From Sitta carolinensis (taxonomy: Eukaryota > Chordata > Aves > Passeriformes > Sittidae), in assembly GCA_032173965.1 (NCBI GenBank), contig JAVUNC010000006.1, positions 18,264,028-18,328,027 on the forward strand: a stretch of DNA of 64,000 bases. Direction: 5' to 3'. The first letter of the stretch is position 1. Each line of letters begins with the position of its first letter. The notes below the pieces were generated by a model that did not search any database, was not told the origin of the DNA, and was given only the letters and a program-made list of their open reading frames with translations. Both the position numbers and the translations under genes were made by a program. Shown here piece by piece: positions 1 to 11,845 of the stretch.

Positions 1-831
1 AAAACATCCAAACCTGGGCTCAGGCTGACCTGAAGGTCAGGGCTCAGCAAGTCACCAAAAATGTCACAGGAGCAGAGGAGGGTGGGCACCTGGGGAACAG
101 TGGGGCTCTGTCACCTGGGGTGGTGACAGTCCCACATGCTCCACAGTGCTTGGCCAGCAGTGTGCTTGGGGATTTTGAACTCGTTCCACAGTGACTGTAT
201 CTGACAGTACTATAAGGGTTGTCTCTGGTGAAAAATGGTGCTGCAGAAGGATAGTGGGGAACACTGCTATTTGAAAATGTCCTGCAGGGTTACTTGTGCT
301 GGATAAACTCTGTGGAGCTCTGTGGAGGCTCAGTACTGCTTCTTCAACAGGGCTGAGATCTGTTTGTGTATTTTTGGTGATGTAGTAGATAAATGTGGTG
401 CACAAGTGTCCTTTCTGTCCCCATTACTCCCCCACAATAACTTAACAAATAACTGGTTGAGCTTGGCTGAGAGGCTGCTAGTTGTGCTTTGGAGTGATGC
501 AGCAGGGTACAAATTGCAAAGAGCGTCTTGACAGGTTGCAATAAACTGAGCTAAAAAAATTCCTGCAATATAGGAGAGCTGGGATTCTGTTTCTCATTTG
601 GACACAGAGGAAGATTATTAATCGTGTACTGACACTGCCAGAGGCACATGGCATGCCTGGTTTTTGGTGGTGGAAGTACCTGCCCTGTATCCAAATTCCC
701 AGCAGCCTTGCAACTTGTTCCTCTCTCCCTCAGGCAAGGCTGTCCTGAACAGTGCAGGGAGGAGGGTACTGGGACTCAGAGGGGACCTTCTGGTTCATCA
801 GTGATTGCAGCTGATGGCAAAGGTTGTGTCC
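1..831. other. non-coding stretch, no gene seen
   Basis: Mixed-composition sequence with only short open frames on either strand. None has a recognisable domain, and none is flanked by a convincing splice-site pair. No repeat family was recognised before the CR1 piece that begins near 832. Confidence 0.55.
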
Positions 832-1048
832 ATAGAATCACAGAAGGGTTTGGGTTGGAAGGGACCTTAAAGCTCATGTCATCCCACCCCTGCCATGGGC
901 AGGGACACCTTCCACTGTCCCAGGCTGCTCCCAGCCCTGTCCCACCTGGCCTGGGACACTGCCAGGGATGGGGAGCCCACAGCTTCTCTGGGCAACCTGT
1001 ACCAGGGCATCTCTCCACCTTCATTGCAAAAAAATTCCTTATCTCCAA
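832..1048 (-). mobile_element. CR1 LINE 3' fragment
   Basis: The plus strand reads as the reverse complement of a CR1 3' end. It has a short tail 'agaatcacagaagggtttgg', then the conserved 'ggaagggacctt', 'gccatgggcagggacacctt', 'gccagggatgggg' and 'tctctgggcaacctgt' blocks in the expected order. It is 5'-truncated, which is usual for CR1, and holds no reverse transcriptase. Short open frames overlapping it come from the repeat. Confidence 0.9.
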
Positions 1049-1369
1049 TTCTGGTTGCTGTAGTTAATGGTAGATAGTATGATTCTTTCCAGCCTTTACT
1101 GATCAGAGATTTGAATGTAGATGCTCAAATAAGATCTAGAACACCATGCCAGTGGAGAGAGGAGGCTCTGCTCCTACAGTCGGGGTGTGCTGGTTCTGGG
1201 TTGCTGTCCTGGAAGCAGACACGCCAGACAGGGTGGGTGAGGCAGGGTGGGTGCGGGAGTGCCGGGCACGGTGGGTGCGGGAGTGTGACAGGGTGGGCAC
1301 GGTGGCTGCGGGAGCGCTGGCTCTCCCTGGCTCGCAGCGCTGGGTCAGCCCCTTGGCCCCCGCCATGCG

Positions 1370-1640
1370 TATCCCCTTCAGACGGGACCCTCGCCCGGGC
1401 AAGGGCAGCGGGACGGGGCCAGGTCCGTGCTGCGCGCCGGAGGAGCGATGGTGCGGCTCGGCCCCGCCGGGTGTCTGTGTGCCGCAGGAACGCCTGGGCT
1501 CCCGGAGAGCCGAGAGCACGGCTGGCAGAGCGCACCCAGCCGGGGGCGGCAGGGCTGGCCGCTCGGCAGGGCTGCGGGCTGTGTCGCGCCGTCGTGTCCA
1601 GCGCTCGTGGGCAGCCGCTCGGGGCTGGAGAGCGGCATTT
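1370..1640. promoter_or_regulatory. compact CpG island
   Basis: I counted 31 CpG dinucleotides in positions 1381-1620 in very GC-rich sequence. That is roughly the number expected without CpG depletion, while the surrounding DNA is CpG-poor. In a vertebrate genome this marks an unmethylated island, usually a promoter or a first exon, sometimes an orphan island. Open frames cross it on both strands (for example 1111-1887 plus and 1125-1817 minus), but high GC alone explains them and none is a known protein. No TATA box was recognised. The direction of any transcription is unknown. Confidence 0.6.
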
Positions 1641-2549
1641 CTGCTCCTGGCCCCAAAAGCGTGAACCCCACAGCAGTGCTGAGCTGCTGTGGGCCCGAGC
1701 GGGCACAAAGCCCCTGGCCGTGAGCTGCACTGGCACCGTCTTGTCTCCGGCTGATGTCTGGAGCTGTGTGCTGTGCCAGCCAGTGTGTCTGAAGGACAGA
1801 CCCTCGGTAAGGAGCAATTGTTTAATATTTGCATTAAATATAAACTGTAAAAAAGATTTCAGGAGGGAGTGGTATCAAATATGCTGATACCACTTCAGAT
1901 GTGTTTTGAAGAAAAGGGTGTGTACGTGGGGTGTGACTGAGGAGGAAATTAACCCCCTATCTGGTGTCCGTGATGGATGGGGAAGCACACGGAGGGTTTG
2001 CAAGGCAGGTGGCCTGAAGGAGAGCCTGCGAACTGCCGAGGTGGGAGCTGGGGCTGCTCACTCCGGGGCTCTGTTACATACTTAGAAAAGTTCTCTCAGG
2101 GCAGACTACTGGGAATGGCACAGAACTTTTTTAGGTGAGGGGCTCCAAGAACATTTCCTGTGATCCTGCGATAAGAGAAAGTGCTTCCCTTTAAACAGAA
2201 GTCTGATTTTGGAAGGAAACCAAAAGAACTGGGGGGCTCTCTCTCATATTCATAGTTTGTTGCACTTGCCTTTGCTCCTTCTAAGCAGCCGTTTTGCCCA
2301 GCACACAGGAGGAGGAGGAGGAGGAAGTTGGTGATGAAGCCTCTTGTCCCACTGTACGACCTGCAATGCTTCCTTGAGGGGGACCTAAGGGAAAAGAGTC
2401 CTAAATCACACTTGGAAAGTCCTTTTGTGGAATTGTGTGGAAGAGGGAAGTTCTGCTGCTCAAGGAATGGGAGTTTTCTCTGTGTAAGACAGATGTGCAC
2501 AGACAGACACGTATGGAATAGTAAAATAAGACACCCTTGCCCAGGCATT
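1641..2549. other. non-coding stretch after CpG island
   Basis: Composition falls from GC-rich to average. It contains a short (AGG)n run at about 2307-2326. A 185-codon open frame on the minus strand (2096-2653) runs into the CR1 tail at 2550 and has no recognised domain, so I treat it as chance. Confidence 0.5.
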
Positions 2550-2592
2550 CTCAGAGGTCTCCCACCCAAACCATTCCATGATTCTGTGCACC
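2550..2592 (+). mobile_element. CR1 LINE tail remnant
   Basis: A very short piece reads 'aggtctcccacccaaacc', then 'attccatgattctgtg'. This is the last ~40 bp of a CR1 3' end with its degenerate 8-bp tail repeat. The rest of the element is missing or too diverged to see. Confidence 0.65.
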
Positions 2593-3940
2593 AGGCACAC
2601 TCTACCCTCTTTCCTTCATATTTAATTCTTTCAGTTGCAGTTCTTTCAGTCACCTTGGGCTGGTTTAGAAGGTGCTGACAGTGACTACAAGCAAAAGGAC
2701 GTCATCCCAGGAAACTTCAAGAGCTGGATGTGGGTTCTGGAGCCCCTTTTATAACACAATTAAACCTCAGTTACAATCACGTGAGCCTGTGACATTCTGC
2801 TGTTGGACTTGTCATCACACAGCTTCCAGCTGCTGGATTCCTCCAGACCGATGGCTCCTGGGCCCTGAGGTTTGTCCCTCTGAATGGAGATGCTTTTTTC
2901 CAGACTGGCTGAACTGCACTGGACAGTGCTGGGGTGGTGTGAAGCCACCTCTGCTTGCTGTGCTGACTGTCCCCCATGGCTGCTGGGCTGGGATGTGCCC
3001 ACTGCACCGGGAGGGACTTCTCTGCCTCAGTCTCCCTTTCCACTTGGTTCTGATGTCAGGAACAACTGCAGAGCCAATCAACTTTCCTTGACAGGGTCTT
3101 GTGGGAAAGTGCTCAAAAGGCATTTGCAGTCCCTCAGGCACCTCCTTCTGCTTCATGTGAAGTGTATTTGTAGCATGGAGCAAGGGTCAGTGACTTATAT
3201 GGATAAAATCCCTGTTCCCTGTTACCATTCACAGCTGTGGTGGATGGATCCACCTGAGAGGTGGGTGCTGAGTGGGTGTTCCAGCACGATGGTTTGCTTT
3301 CACTCAACAGACTTCACAGTGGAGCTACCCAGGATTTTTCTTTTAACAAGCGCTCTCCTTCTCTTCCCTTGGTCAGTGCCTTTAGAGGAACCTCAGGCTG
3401 GTCACATCTCCAGCCTGTGGGAAGTGCAGTCCAGCTCTGCCAGGACCTTGTGCTGTCAGGGTGCACCCAGCCCCAGGACCATGCCTTCTGCCCTTCCTCT
3501 CCTCAGCTGGCTGGGGTGGAGGGGGCCTTTGGAAAACCCAGACCCCCACAGTTCCTTAAACAAAATCAAAACCACAATGTAATTTAAGGAGTGGAACAGA
3601 GCTGAAAATAGGTTTCTATGCTGGTAATTTTTTTTTTATAGGAACTAGGGATGCAGTAAGAAATGGTTGGGGTTTTTTGTAGTTGGGTTTTGGGGGGGGT
3701 TTCTTGTTCGGTTGTTTTTTTTTTTTTCTGTTGAAATTTATCTTTGCATAGTGAAACAATAAAACCCAGCCCTGCTCTGGGCTCCAAACCTTCCCAGTTC
3801 TTAAGCATCTAGTGATGCTTTGAAGGAGGAATAAAAGGGGAGGTGAAGGGAATCCACAACACATTTAACATGGTTTTACATTAAATCTTCATTATCTTTA
3901 TCCCACTGTCTGTGTGTGATAGCGCTTCATTTGCCAGCTG
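2593..3940. other. non-coding stretch, no gene seen
   Basis: No recognised gene or repeat family. Poly-T runs lie at about 3630-3640 and 3715-3728. A 232-codon plus-strand frame (2884-3582) has no known domain or splice context. Confidence 0.5.
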
Positions 3941-3949
3941 TGCACAGCT

Positions 3950-4240
3950 GGATGCTCCGGGGCACAGCAAAGCCCGAGGAGCACGGCATGGGCTGGCAGT
4001 GTCGGAGGGAGGGCGTGGGGGTCTGGGTCCCTCCCAGTGCCCAGGTCCGGCCCGAGCAGCGCAGGGTGTCCCGCGGGCTGCCCAGGCGCTGGATCGCCGC
4101 CTTGGAGCATCCCTGGGGCCGGCGCTTCCCTTTGCCCAGGGAGAGGGTGGCGCCGGGCACGGGGCCGCGGCTGCCCAGCTGTGCCCAGCTGTGCCGGGCA
4201 GGAGCAGCCTCTCCCCGGGTCACCAACAGCTGCCGGGAAG
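3950..4240. promoter_or_regulatory. CpG-rich patch
   Basis: I counted 16 CpGs in 4021-4200, in sequence that is largely G and C and lies between AT-rich flanks. CpG density is lower than at 1.4 kb, so this is a weaker island. Overlapping open frames on both strands are compositional. An orphan enhancer-type island or an alternative promoter is possible. Nothing in the sequence decides between these. Confidence 0.4.
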
Positions 4241-7200
4241 CAGCTGAAGCCCTTCACGAAGCCCCTTTCCCTTCTCCCCGGCTGGGAGGAGCAATGAAAA
4301 CATCTAAGAGTTAATACAGTGGGAGGGAGGCGCTGGCGTTTCCTTCTGCTTTTCCAAATTATCTTTTGTAGAGCGTACAAGAGCGTAACTATTTGACGTG
4401 AACAAAGAAATTATCTTTAATGGCTCCTTTTAATTTCAACTATTTGTTGTTGTTTTCTTCCCTCCCTTCAGAAAAAAAAAGAAAAAACAACAAACTTTTC
4501 TCTATCTAGCATCTCTGCCTTTGTTTTAAATTTAGTGTCATTTGTCTGTACCCCTATTCAGAAGCAATGAAGTGGTGAGAAAGGAAGATTTGCATTCGAA
4601 AGAATGTGTATTTTAGCAATTCGCTTAGAGTGCTGGTGTGTTTTGGTTTGGTTTTGCGTTTTTTGGGGAGTGCTTTGATCTTACTTTGCTTTGGGGTTTT
4701 GTTGTCATGTGGGCTTTTTGTTTTTTTAAAAGGACTTACTTTTTCTCCTGTGCCTTTTCTGGCTGGAACTTCTTGAATTCTCATACATTTCCCACTGTTG
4801 TTCTTGCCAGTACCAAAGTAATTTCAAATATATTTTTTCCATCTAAATGTGATAAAAAACAAATCAGCTCTGAAATACTTTTTTGTGTGTGGTTTTCCTT
4901 CGGTAGTTGCATTAAGTGGTGAGAGGTGTTCCCCAGCACTTTTCCTGGTGAGAGGAGACTCAAACCTGGCAAAAAAGGTGTTGGATGTGAGAGCCCAAAC
5001 CCTCTGGGTGCTGCATTTATCACCTGCCCTATTAGTGTCACCTGTGGGCTCTGTGGATCCCTGGCATGGGAACTGGACACTCCTCAGCAGCGAGCCCCAG
5101 GCAGGGAATCCAACCCCTCTGCTGAGAGCTGACCCCCCCCAGCAGTTGTTCATTGATTCTGGGAAAATCACCAGTTTATTTAGAAGTTTATTATTCTAAT
5201 ACAGGGACGCAGCGAGGCCTTGACTGCTGGACCTGTTATTCTGCACAGCTTCAAACTTTCCTGCTGCATTTGAGCCCAAGAAATAAATCTCAGGTTTCCA
5301 TCTGGTCCCAAAGTGCAGAGTGATCATCTGGTGCATCTTTGGGTGCAATGCTGTGGGAAAAGCAGCGCCTGGCTGAGCTGTGGCAGTGTCTGGGTTATCA
5401 ACTGGTCTGCAGCCTCACAAGGGCTTGGATCAAATGTTCTGAGCTGCGAACAGATTGTGATGAATTGCTTCAGTATTTTACTTTTAGTTCTGCTCAGACA
5501 CTCTGGGCAGTTCTGCTGTTTGTTATGGATATTTTGCTGTAAAACACTAAAAATGCTGCATTCTTGGCTGTTTGCCCATAAACTTAGGCTAAAGAAGTTT
5601 CCTGACCTTGGAAGGGTGAAAAAAGAGGCAGGAAAATGCATCCATGTGATATTTGAGAAAGTCATAAATCCAGGCTGGAATGAGAAGTAATTTAGTCATC
5701 CCTTTGGAGTTGTTTTCTATAAGAAAATATGTACTGAGCATCAAATTTGCATCCAGTTGCTTTGATATCAATGGTACAAGACAGTATGAATTTCTTAAAA
5801 GACGAAATTTGAATTTAGCCCTGTGTTTGTGGGTAGCCCAGAGCCACGAAGCTGGGACTGCAGCAGGTTCCTCCGGGCAGCTCTGCAGGCTTTGCTTGGG
5901 ATGTGACAAGTTATTTTGCACAAAGTGTGTCCTTTGAAAAGCTGCTGCCAACACAGTTGGGCCAAAACTGTGAATACATTGCATTTTGAAGGTTCTAAGC
6001 CAAAGGAAACTCAGTTATTCCAACAGTGATCTCAGGTGTGAGACACAGTCCCGCAGCACCGAGTGCCCTGGGAGAAGCCGTGCGAGCTCCTGTCGCTCCT
6101 CTGGCAAAGCTCGCCTGGCTGTTCAGTTGTCGCTCTCCACCATGAACGGTGGATGAATGCCCGAGGGCAGGGCACTGCTGGCAGCCCCGGGGCATCCTTG
6201 CTCGGCTGTGCTGCCCCAGCCTCGCCCCTGAGTGCCCAAACCCACGGAGGTCTCGCCCCAGTGTCAGCTCTGAGCTGGGGCAGTGCTTTGCACTGGGGCG
6301 GCGCCTGCCGCTGCTGTGCGTGGGCAGAGCGAGCTCCTGCTGCCAGGTCTGTTTTGGCTGTAGTTTAACTGCCTTTAATGGAAGACTTGCTCATGCTAAT
6401 GAGGAGCTCTGCTGGGTGGTGGGACCCCTCTGTGACCCCCAGTTCATGCAAGTGAAGAAGCACAGTACAGTATCTAGTCCCTGTGGGCCCCAGCTCGGGG
6501 AGCTCCTCCTTCCAGAAACACTGGAGAATTCACCTGGGGAGACTTTAGTGTACTTCTAATGACTTTTTAAATAACGGTTAGCTAGTTTGGAGTGTAAATG
6601 TTAGTGCTGCTGTAACTGGACTAATAATAACTGCTGCTCTTATTTCAATGAGGCTGGTAAAACGTTAATGGGAGCAGCAGCAGCAATCCGGCCCCTTGCA
6701 CTGCGCTGCCTCTGCCCCTGACTCCACTCGGAGTGTAACAAATTAAATGGATATATTTTTATGGCAAGCCATAACACTTCCTCTGAGGTGTCTTGGGTTT
6801 CACTGGATGATTCCAGCTAATTGTCCTTGAGTTCATTATTGAGAAAGCTCTGCTGTTATTTGAAATGATGAGGATTTTTGGGCAGGGAAACTGACTGCTC
6901 AGTGGCGATACCCTGCCAGACATCCTTATTGCAGATCCAGGGTTGCTCTATGGCATTCCTCCATTGTTTCTGCTACTGGAGGTAAAAGTTGTCATTGCTG
7001 TCACCTGCTGCAGTGGGGCTTTCTTCCAACTCCTCTCGGTGGATAAGTACTTTCACATGGCCCTGTAGGGACCAGCAGAGCTCAGTGGGGACTATCCAGC
7101 TGCGTGGCCCCAGCACTCTTTGGAAGGACAACTCTCCTCAGCCCACAGCAGCTTCGGTTTGTAATCCACATACCATTCACTGAAAGTATTTTGCAAACAT

Positions 7201-8460
7201 GTGAAAGTAAGTTTTTACTAATGGAATAAATAAACAAAAACTGAAATTTGATTCAGAGGCTGGTGAGACAGCTGTACTGGGGGCACTTTGAGATGGCACA
7301 TTTTTTTCCTTCTTTTTGGTGTTTCAGTGAAGAAAGGATTTAAAATACAGCACATTTTAAGGGTATGAATAATCATATTCACTATCTGATTTACATTGAC
7401 TTAAGTAAAGACTAAGAGCTTAGAAAAGTAATTTGTCATTTGAGGGTGCTTTACCCTGTTTTTGTGGAGGTTTTTTTGATTGGAAAACAAATGCAAAGCA
7501 GAGAACATGTAAGCAGCAGACAACAGACACACTGAATTAATGTTTTGCAAATCCTTAAAACTTTCCACTCCTATTGATGTAAAACCTGTGATCAGATTGC
7601 ACCAAGCTGACATGGATCAGTGCTCTCCATGTCAGTCAAGAGCACAGGAAATGGCACAGGGAAACAGCAGAGTTCTGATCCCAAGAGAAGAGAGGATAAA
7701 TAAATGTATGGGATGGCCTGTGGGAACCTGTGTGCCCCTTGCCCTGCTCTGGGAATGCTGATGGGGCTGTTTTCATGGAGTTACTACTGAATGATCAGGA
7801 TGGGGATTGGAATAAAATGAACGGGGCAGAAAATGATCCAGCTCCCTGGCTATGCCAAGACTCTGCTTAGGCCTTAGTGTGGGGATTTTTCTGGGGCTGC
7901 TGGTGCCTTGCAGGTCTCACCTCTGAGCCAAGAAGGACTTTACTTGAGCCTCAGGTCCCTTCGTCCACCTTGGCTCACTGACAGAGTAGAGCACTGGCCC
8001 AGCCTGGGCAAACTGGCATCTCAGGGTGGACAAAATCCTGTTTTGGTTTTTTTTTTGAAACATCTCTGACTGCAGATGTGACACTTGTCACCAGATTTAC
8101 TCTGTGCTTAGGTGCAGAGGTGAGCCCTGGCCTCCATCCTCCCAGAGCAGACCTGTTCAGCTCTAGATGTGCCTTTGCTCTGACATGCAGGACACCTGTT
8201 TTGCAGAAATTGAAGTTTTATCTCAATTAATAAGAAATTTTGCAGTTTGTTTTAAAGAGTAATAACTAACTGGGCTTCACTTGATTTGGATGCCTGTCAC
8301 TGCTTAGGTACCTCCTGTGCCAGTGTCTCGTTGCTGTTAGCACAAGGAAAGAACGTTTTCCTCTGTCTCTTGGAAAAGCCTCCAGATTAATCTGTTGCCA
8401 TAATGGTACAGGGGAGCAGCTGTCCGGCACAGACACACAAACTGGAACATTTATGGAAAA
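4241..8460. other. non-coding stretch, AT-rich with GC patch
   Basis: Mainly AT-rich (4380-4900, 6560-6860, 7180-7560), with a GC-richer patch at about 6050-6350. Open frames are short and unrecognised. The block at 6560-6800 is rich in TAAT-type motifs and ends in an AT-rich run, the sort of composition seen in conserved non-coding elements. Conservation cannot be judged here. Confidence 0.5.
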
Positions 8461-9630
8461 TTAACTGATTAATTGGGACCCTGGCACAGGGGAGTGCACA
8501 GGCTGGGTGGGAAATCCCTGCTGAGCCCCTGTGAGTCTGCCCCAGGCAGCCTTTGCCATGGAAAAAGGGCCACTGGCCCGGCTCAGGGGGTCTGTGAGGT
8601 CTCGTGGGCCATGGCAGGGTGGCTGTGTCCCAAGCAATGGCACCAGCGCTGTCCTGCTGACTTCAGCTCTGCTCTGGGGCCCCTCTCCCTGCTCTGGCCC
8701 TGCAAGCAGCTCCTCGAGGGGATGATGGTGAGGAAAAGTGTGGCTGGAACAGAAGGTGGCTCTGCAGGTTGTGTCCACAGGGATGCTGGGTTTGAACTCC
8801 TGTCTGAGGCACGTCAGGAGACAGCAGGGAGCCTTGCATTCTCCAGAGATGCCCCGAGCTTGTGTGGGAGTTTGTAAGGCCCTGCTCACTCTCTTGCCAC
8901 CTGGAAGCTGTCTGCTGAGGCTGCAGAGGGCCTGGGCAGGGATCGAGGGCATTCCTGAAACAAACACTGTGCCGAGCTGCCAGGCTGCAAACTCAGCGTA
9001 TGAAAGGAAAGCAATGAATGGGCTGAGCTCTGCAGGGCAGAGATGTCCATGCAGATGGGCTAGAAGGCAGGAATGCTTTGTGGCATCTACTGTCAGGGTC
9101 CTGAGCAGATGGTGTCCACCAAAAATTGCCTCTAGGTCAGGCAGAGCAGTCCCTTCTCCCAGGCAGAGCAGTGCTCCTCCTCTTCCTTCACCCTGTGTGA
9201 GGAGAGGTGGGGAGCAGCGCCCTGGCTGGGGACAGCAGGCCCTCCTCAGCAGCCCAGCACTGCTTCGGATCCCAAACCACGGGGGTCCCTTGCTGCATTG
9301 TTTGGCACAGGAGGCTGGTAATTCCTGCCGTGGCAATAATGCTCTCCCGCTTACACAGCGGCACAGCGGGCTCCAAACCTGCTGCTTAACTGCATCACCT
9401 CCTTCCCCAGCTAAAGGGGAAAATCTCTGCTCAGTTTCAAGGCACCGAGTGCTGATCAAATGATACCGACCCACTTCAGAGGATTTGTTTGATCCTTTTC
9501 TAAGTGGCTTAGTCTCCTTTACACTGAATATACAAAATCTTTTCTTATATCCAATTAAGATTTCTTCTAGGTTCAGGTGACACTTCACTCCCTGTTCAAA
9601 GGCTCTTCTCCCTGCTGCAGGAGAGCTCAA
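8461..9630 (-). other. long open frame without recognised domain
   Basis: The minus strand is open for 389 codons starting at ATG (9630). The translation is rich in Ser, Leu, Pro, Gly and Cys, with no recognisable domain, signal peptide or repeat. Its composition resembles chance translation of GC-rich avian DNA. A 241-codon frame on the opposite strand (8738-9463) overlaps it, which points to a locally stop-poor composition. I do not call it a gene. An unknown single-exon gene or a long terminal exon cannot be excluded. Confidence 0.15.
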
Positions 9631-10545
9631 GCTGGTGCTTGCAGGTGTGGGGAGGGGGCAATTTCCTTGCTTGTTTTTCTGGCCAATTTGTCAATTAAAG
9701 TGTTTCACACAGCCACAGCCACAAAATAATTGGCTACGCTGCACTTCCCTGGATGAGTACCTGGGAACCAGTGTGGGAAAGATGCCTCGTGTCCTGGAGT
9801 GGTGCTGCTTGTGAGTTGTGAGCCCCAGTGGGGACTTGTGGTGTTTGTCTGCCAGCTTACAGGGCCCAGCTGGGTGTGAGAAGTGTGGGGAATTGCCCTG
9901 GCAGGGCCTTCCATGCGATCCTGTCCCCTAGCCTCTCCAGAGGGGTGATGCTGCTGCACCATCCTCATGCAGCCCTCATGTTTAGGTGCATGTCCCACAT
10001 TCTTGTTGGCTTTGGAACACCACTTGATCAGGGAATTGCATGCTAAAAGGACATTTTTCTAGAGATATTTATTTCCTGTGAGGAGCATCCTGGTGTCTGA
10101 GTGGCACAAAACCTTCTGAGCTTCTTTTTCCTCCTGCGGCCCCAACACTGAGGAGCAGCAAGCTGAGCTGTCTCCTGCATCTTCAGTGGTTTCTGCTTGT
10201 GTGCCTGGTCAATTATATTTTAGCTATGTCTTCAAAGGCATTTTGTTTGCACAGGTGTCACTGAAAATTAAGTTTAGCATATGAAGTCTATTATTTGGAG
10301 CTCATGCTTCCCCTATTCCCAGGAAGAGACTTGGCTCAGTTGTCAGAGCCTTGGAGAGGTTTGCAGAGCTGGCAGCCAGAAATACAAACAGCTTCTAACA
10401 GCTTTTTTAATCCAGCAGAAATAAAGTCTAGAAAAGCCAGTCAGTGAGAGCTAAAACCTGACAAACTCAGGCAGGATAGCACACACAGGACTGGATGGAT
10501 GGCTGGGATGTTATTTCTGTGGGGTTCAGAGTCATTGGGACTCAA
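9631..10545. other. non-coding stretch, no gene seen
   Basis: Unique-looking sequence of average composition with short open frames only. No promoter, RNA gene or repeat family was recognised before the CR1 piece at 10546. Confidence 0.5.
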
Positions 10546-10652
10546 ATTTGAGGACATGGTTTGGTGGTGAACGTGCTAATGGTGCTATATTGATGGTTGG
10601 ACTTAGTGATCTTGGAGGCTTTTTTCCAAAATTAATGATTCTGAGACCCTAT
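10546..10652 (+). mobile_element. CR1 LINE 3' fragment (older subfamily)
   Basis: It reads 'ggacatggtttggtggtgaa', then 'ggttggacttagtgatcttg', and ends in 'aatgattctgagaccctatg'. This follows the CR1 subfamily whose 3' end has 'gacatggtttagtgg' and 'ggttggacttggtgatctt'. It differs from the 'ggaccttaaagctcat' subfamily seen elsewhere in the window. The 5' limit is uncertain and may reach 10480. Confidence 0.8.
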
Positions 10653-11507
10653 GAAATGTCAGCAGGCGAATCTGTACTTTACTTTTCACTGTTCCACTCT
10701 TTCCTTGGGTTTAGTGATCAATAACATTTGTATTGACAATTTCTTTGAATGATGGCTGAAATGTGCATCAGGACAAACGGTGCAATCATCACTCATCCAT
10801 GACTGGTAATATTCTCATGTGATGAATTATGTGGGAAGTCTTAACTCTAGGGCTTTAGGAGAGCTCCTGCCCTGCTGGTGGGGTGGAGCTTGTGGGGTGC
10901 GTGGCTGGGGTGCCCATGTCAGAGATTGTCAGTGTGATGAGGCACCCCCGTTCCCTCCCTAAGCACAGCAGCGTGTCCGGGCAATGCAGCCCTCCCACTG
11001 CTGCTCCCCGCAGTGACATGGGCTCTGTCTGGGGGTGCTGGGTGCACGGCTGGGGTGCTGTCCCTGCAGAGGGGCACCGAGCCGGGGGCTCCAGCAGCCC
11101 CTCAGCCTCCAGCCCGGGACGGCCCCCAGGCTGGCTCTGCAGTGTCTGTGCTCCAGAGCCCCTCTGATGCCAGCACACAGTGCTGATGTGGCCTTTGGGC
11201 TCTGGTTTTTCTTGGAGTCCTCAGTGTTTTGTTACATGCAGAAGCTGTAGAGATCATTGACTTCCTCACTGAGTTCTGAACAGGAGATGACTCCTCATTC
11301 CGTGGTGGAAGTGAAGCCAGCAGAGCCTGGAGCAGGGCTGGGCTGGTGGCTGGAATCACAGCCAGGTGGAAAACACCATGCATGCTTGTGCTGAGGGGCT
11401 TCAGCTCCTCTGGGTGTTGTGAGGTGCGAGTAGGAAGCTTTCTCTGCCTTCCAGTGCTACAGCAGGAGAAAGAGAACCAGGTTTGTGAAACAAAGACCCT
11501 TTTTCAA
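10653..11507. other. non-coding stretch, no gene seen
   Basis: Average composition, GC-richer from 10860 to 11170. Opposing short frames at 10855-11178 have no recognised domain. Confidence 0.5.
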
Positions 11508-11845
11508 ATCACAGAGCCACAGAAGGGTTTGGGTTGGAAGGGACCTTACAGCTCATCCTATTCCTTACAGCTCCTCCTATGTCCTAAGCAGGGACACCTT
11601 CCATTGCCTCAGGTTGCTACAAATCCCATCTAGATTGGTCTTGGACACTGCCAGGGATGGGGCAGTCACAGCTTCTCTGTGCACCCTGTGCCAGAGCCTC
11701 CCCACCCTCCCAGGGAAGAATTCCTTCCCAATATCTCATCTAAATCTCCTCTCTTTCAGCTTAGAGCTATTTTCCCTTGTCCTGTCACTTGCTTGCCCTT
11801 GCAAAACATCACTCTCCAGACTTCCTGGAGAGGTTTTCCTTTTAC
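11508..11845 (-). mobile_element. CR1 LINE 3' fragment with internal duplication
   Basis: A longer CR1 piece on the minus strand, starting with 'tcacagagccacagaagggt' and 'gggttggaagggacctta'. It continues through 'gccagggatggggcagtcac' and 'tcccttgtcctgtcac' to 'ctggagaggttttcc'. A 19-bp tandem duplication (11544-11562 and 11563-11581) interrupts the normal order just inside the 3' end. No coding capacity is left. Confidence 0.9.
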
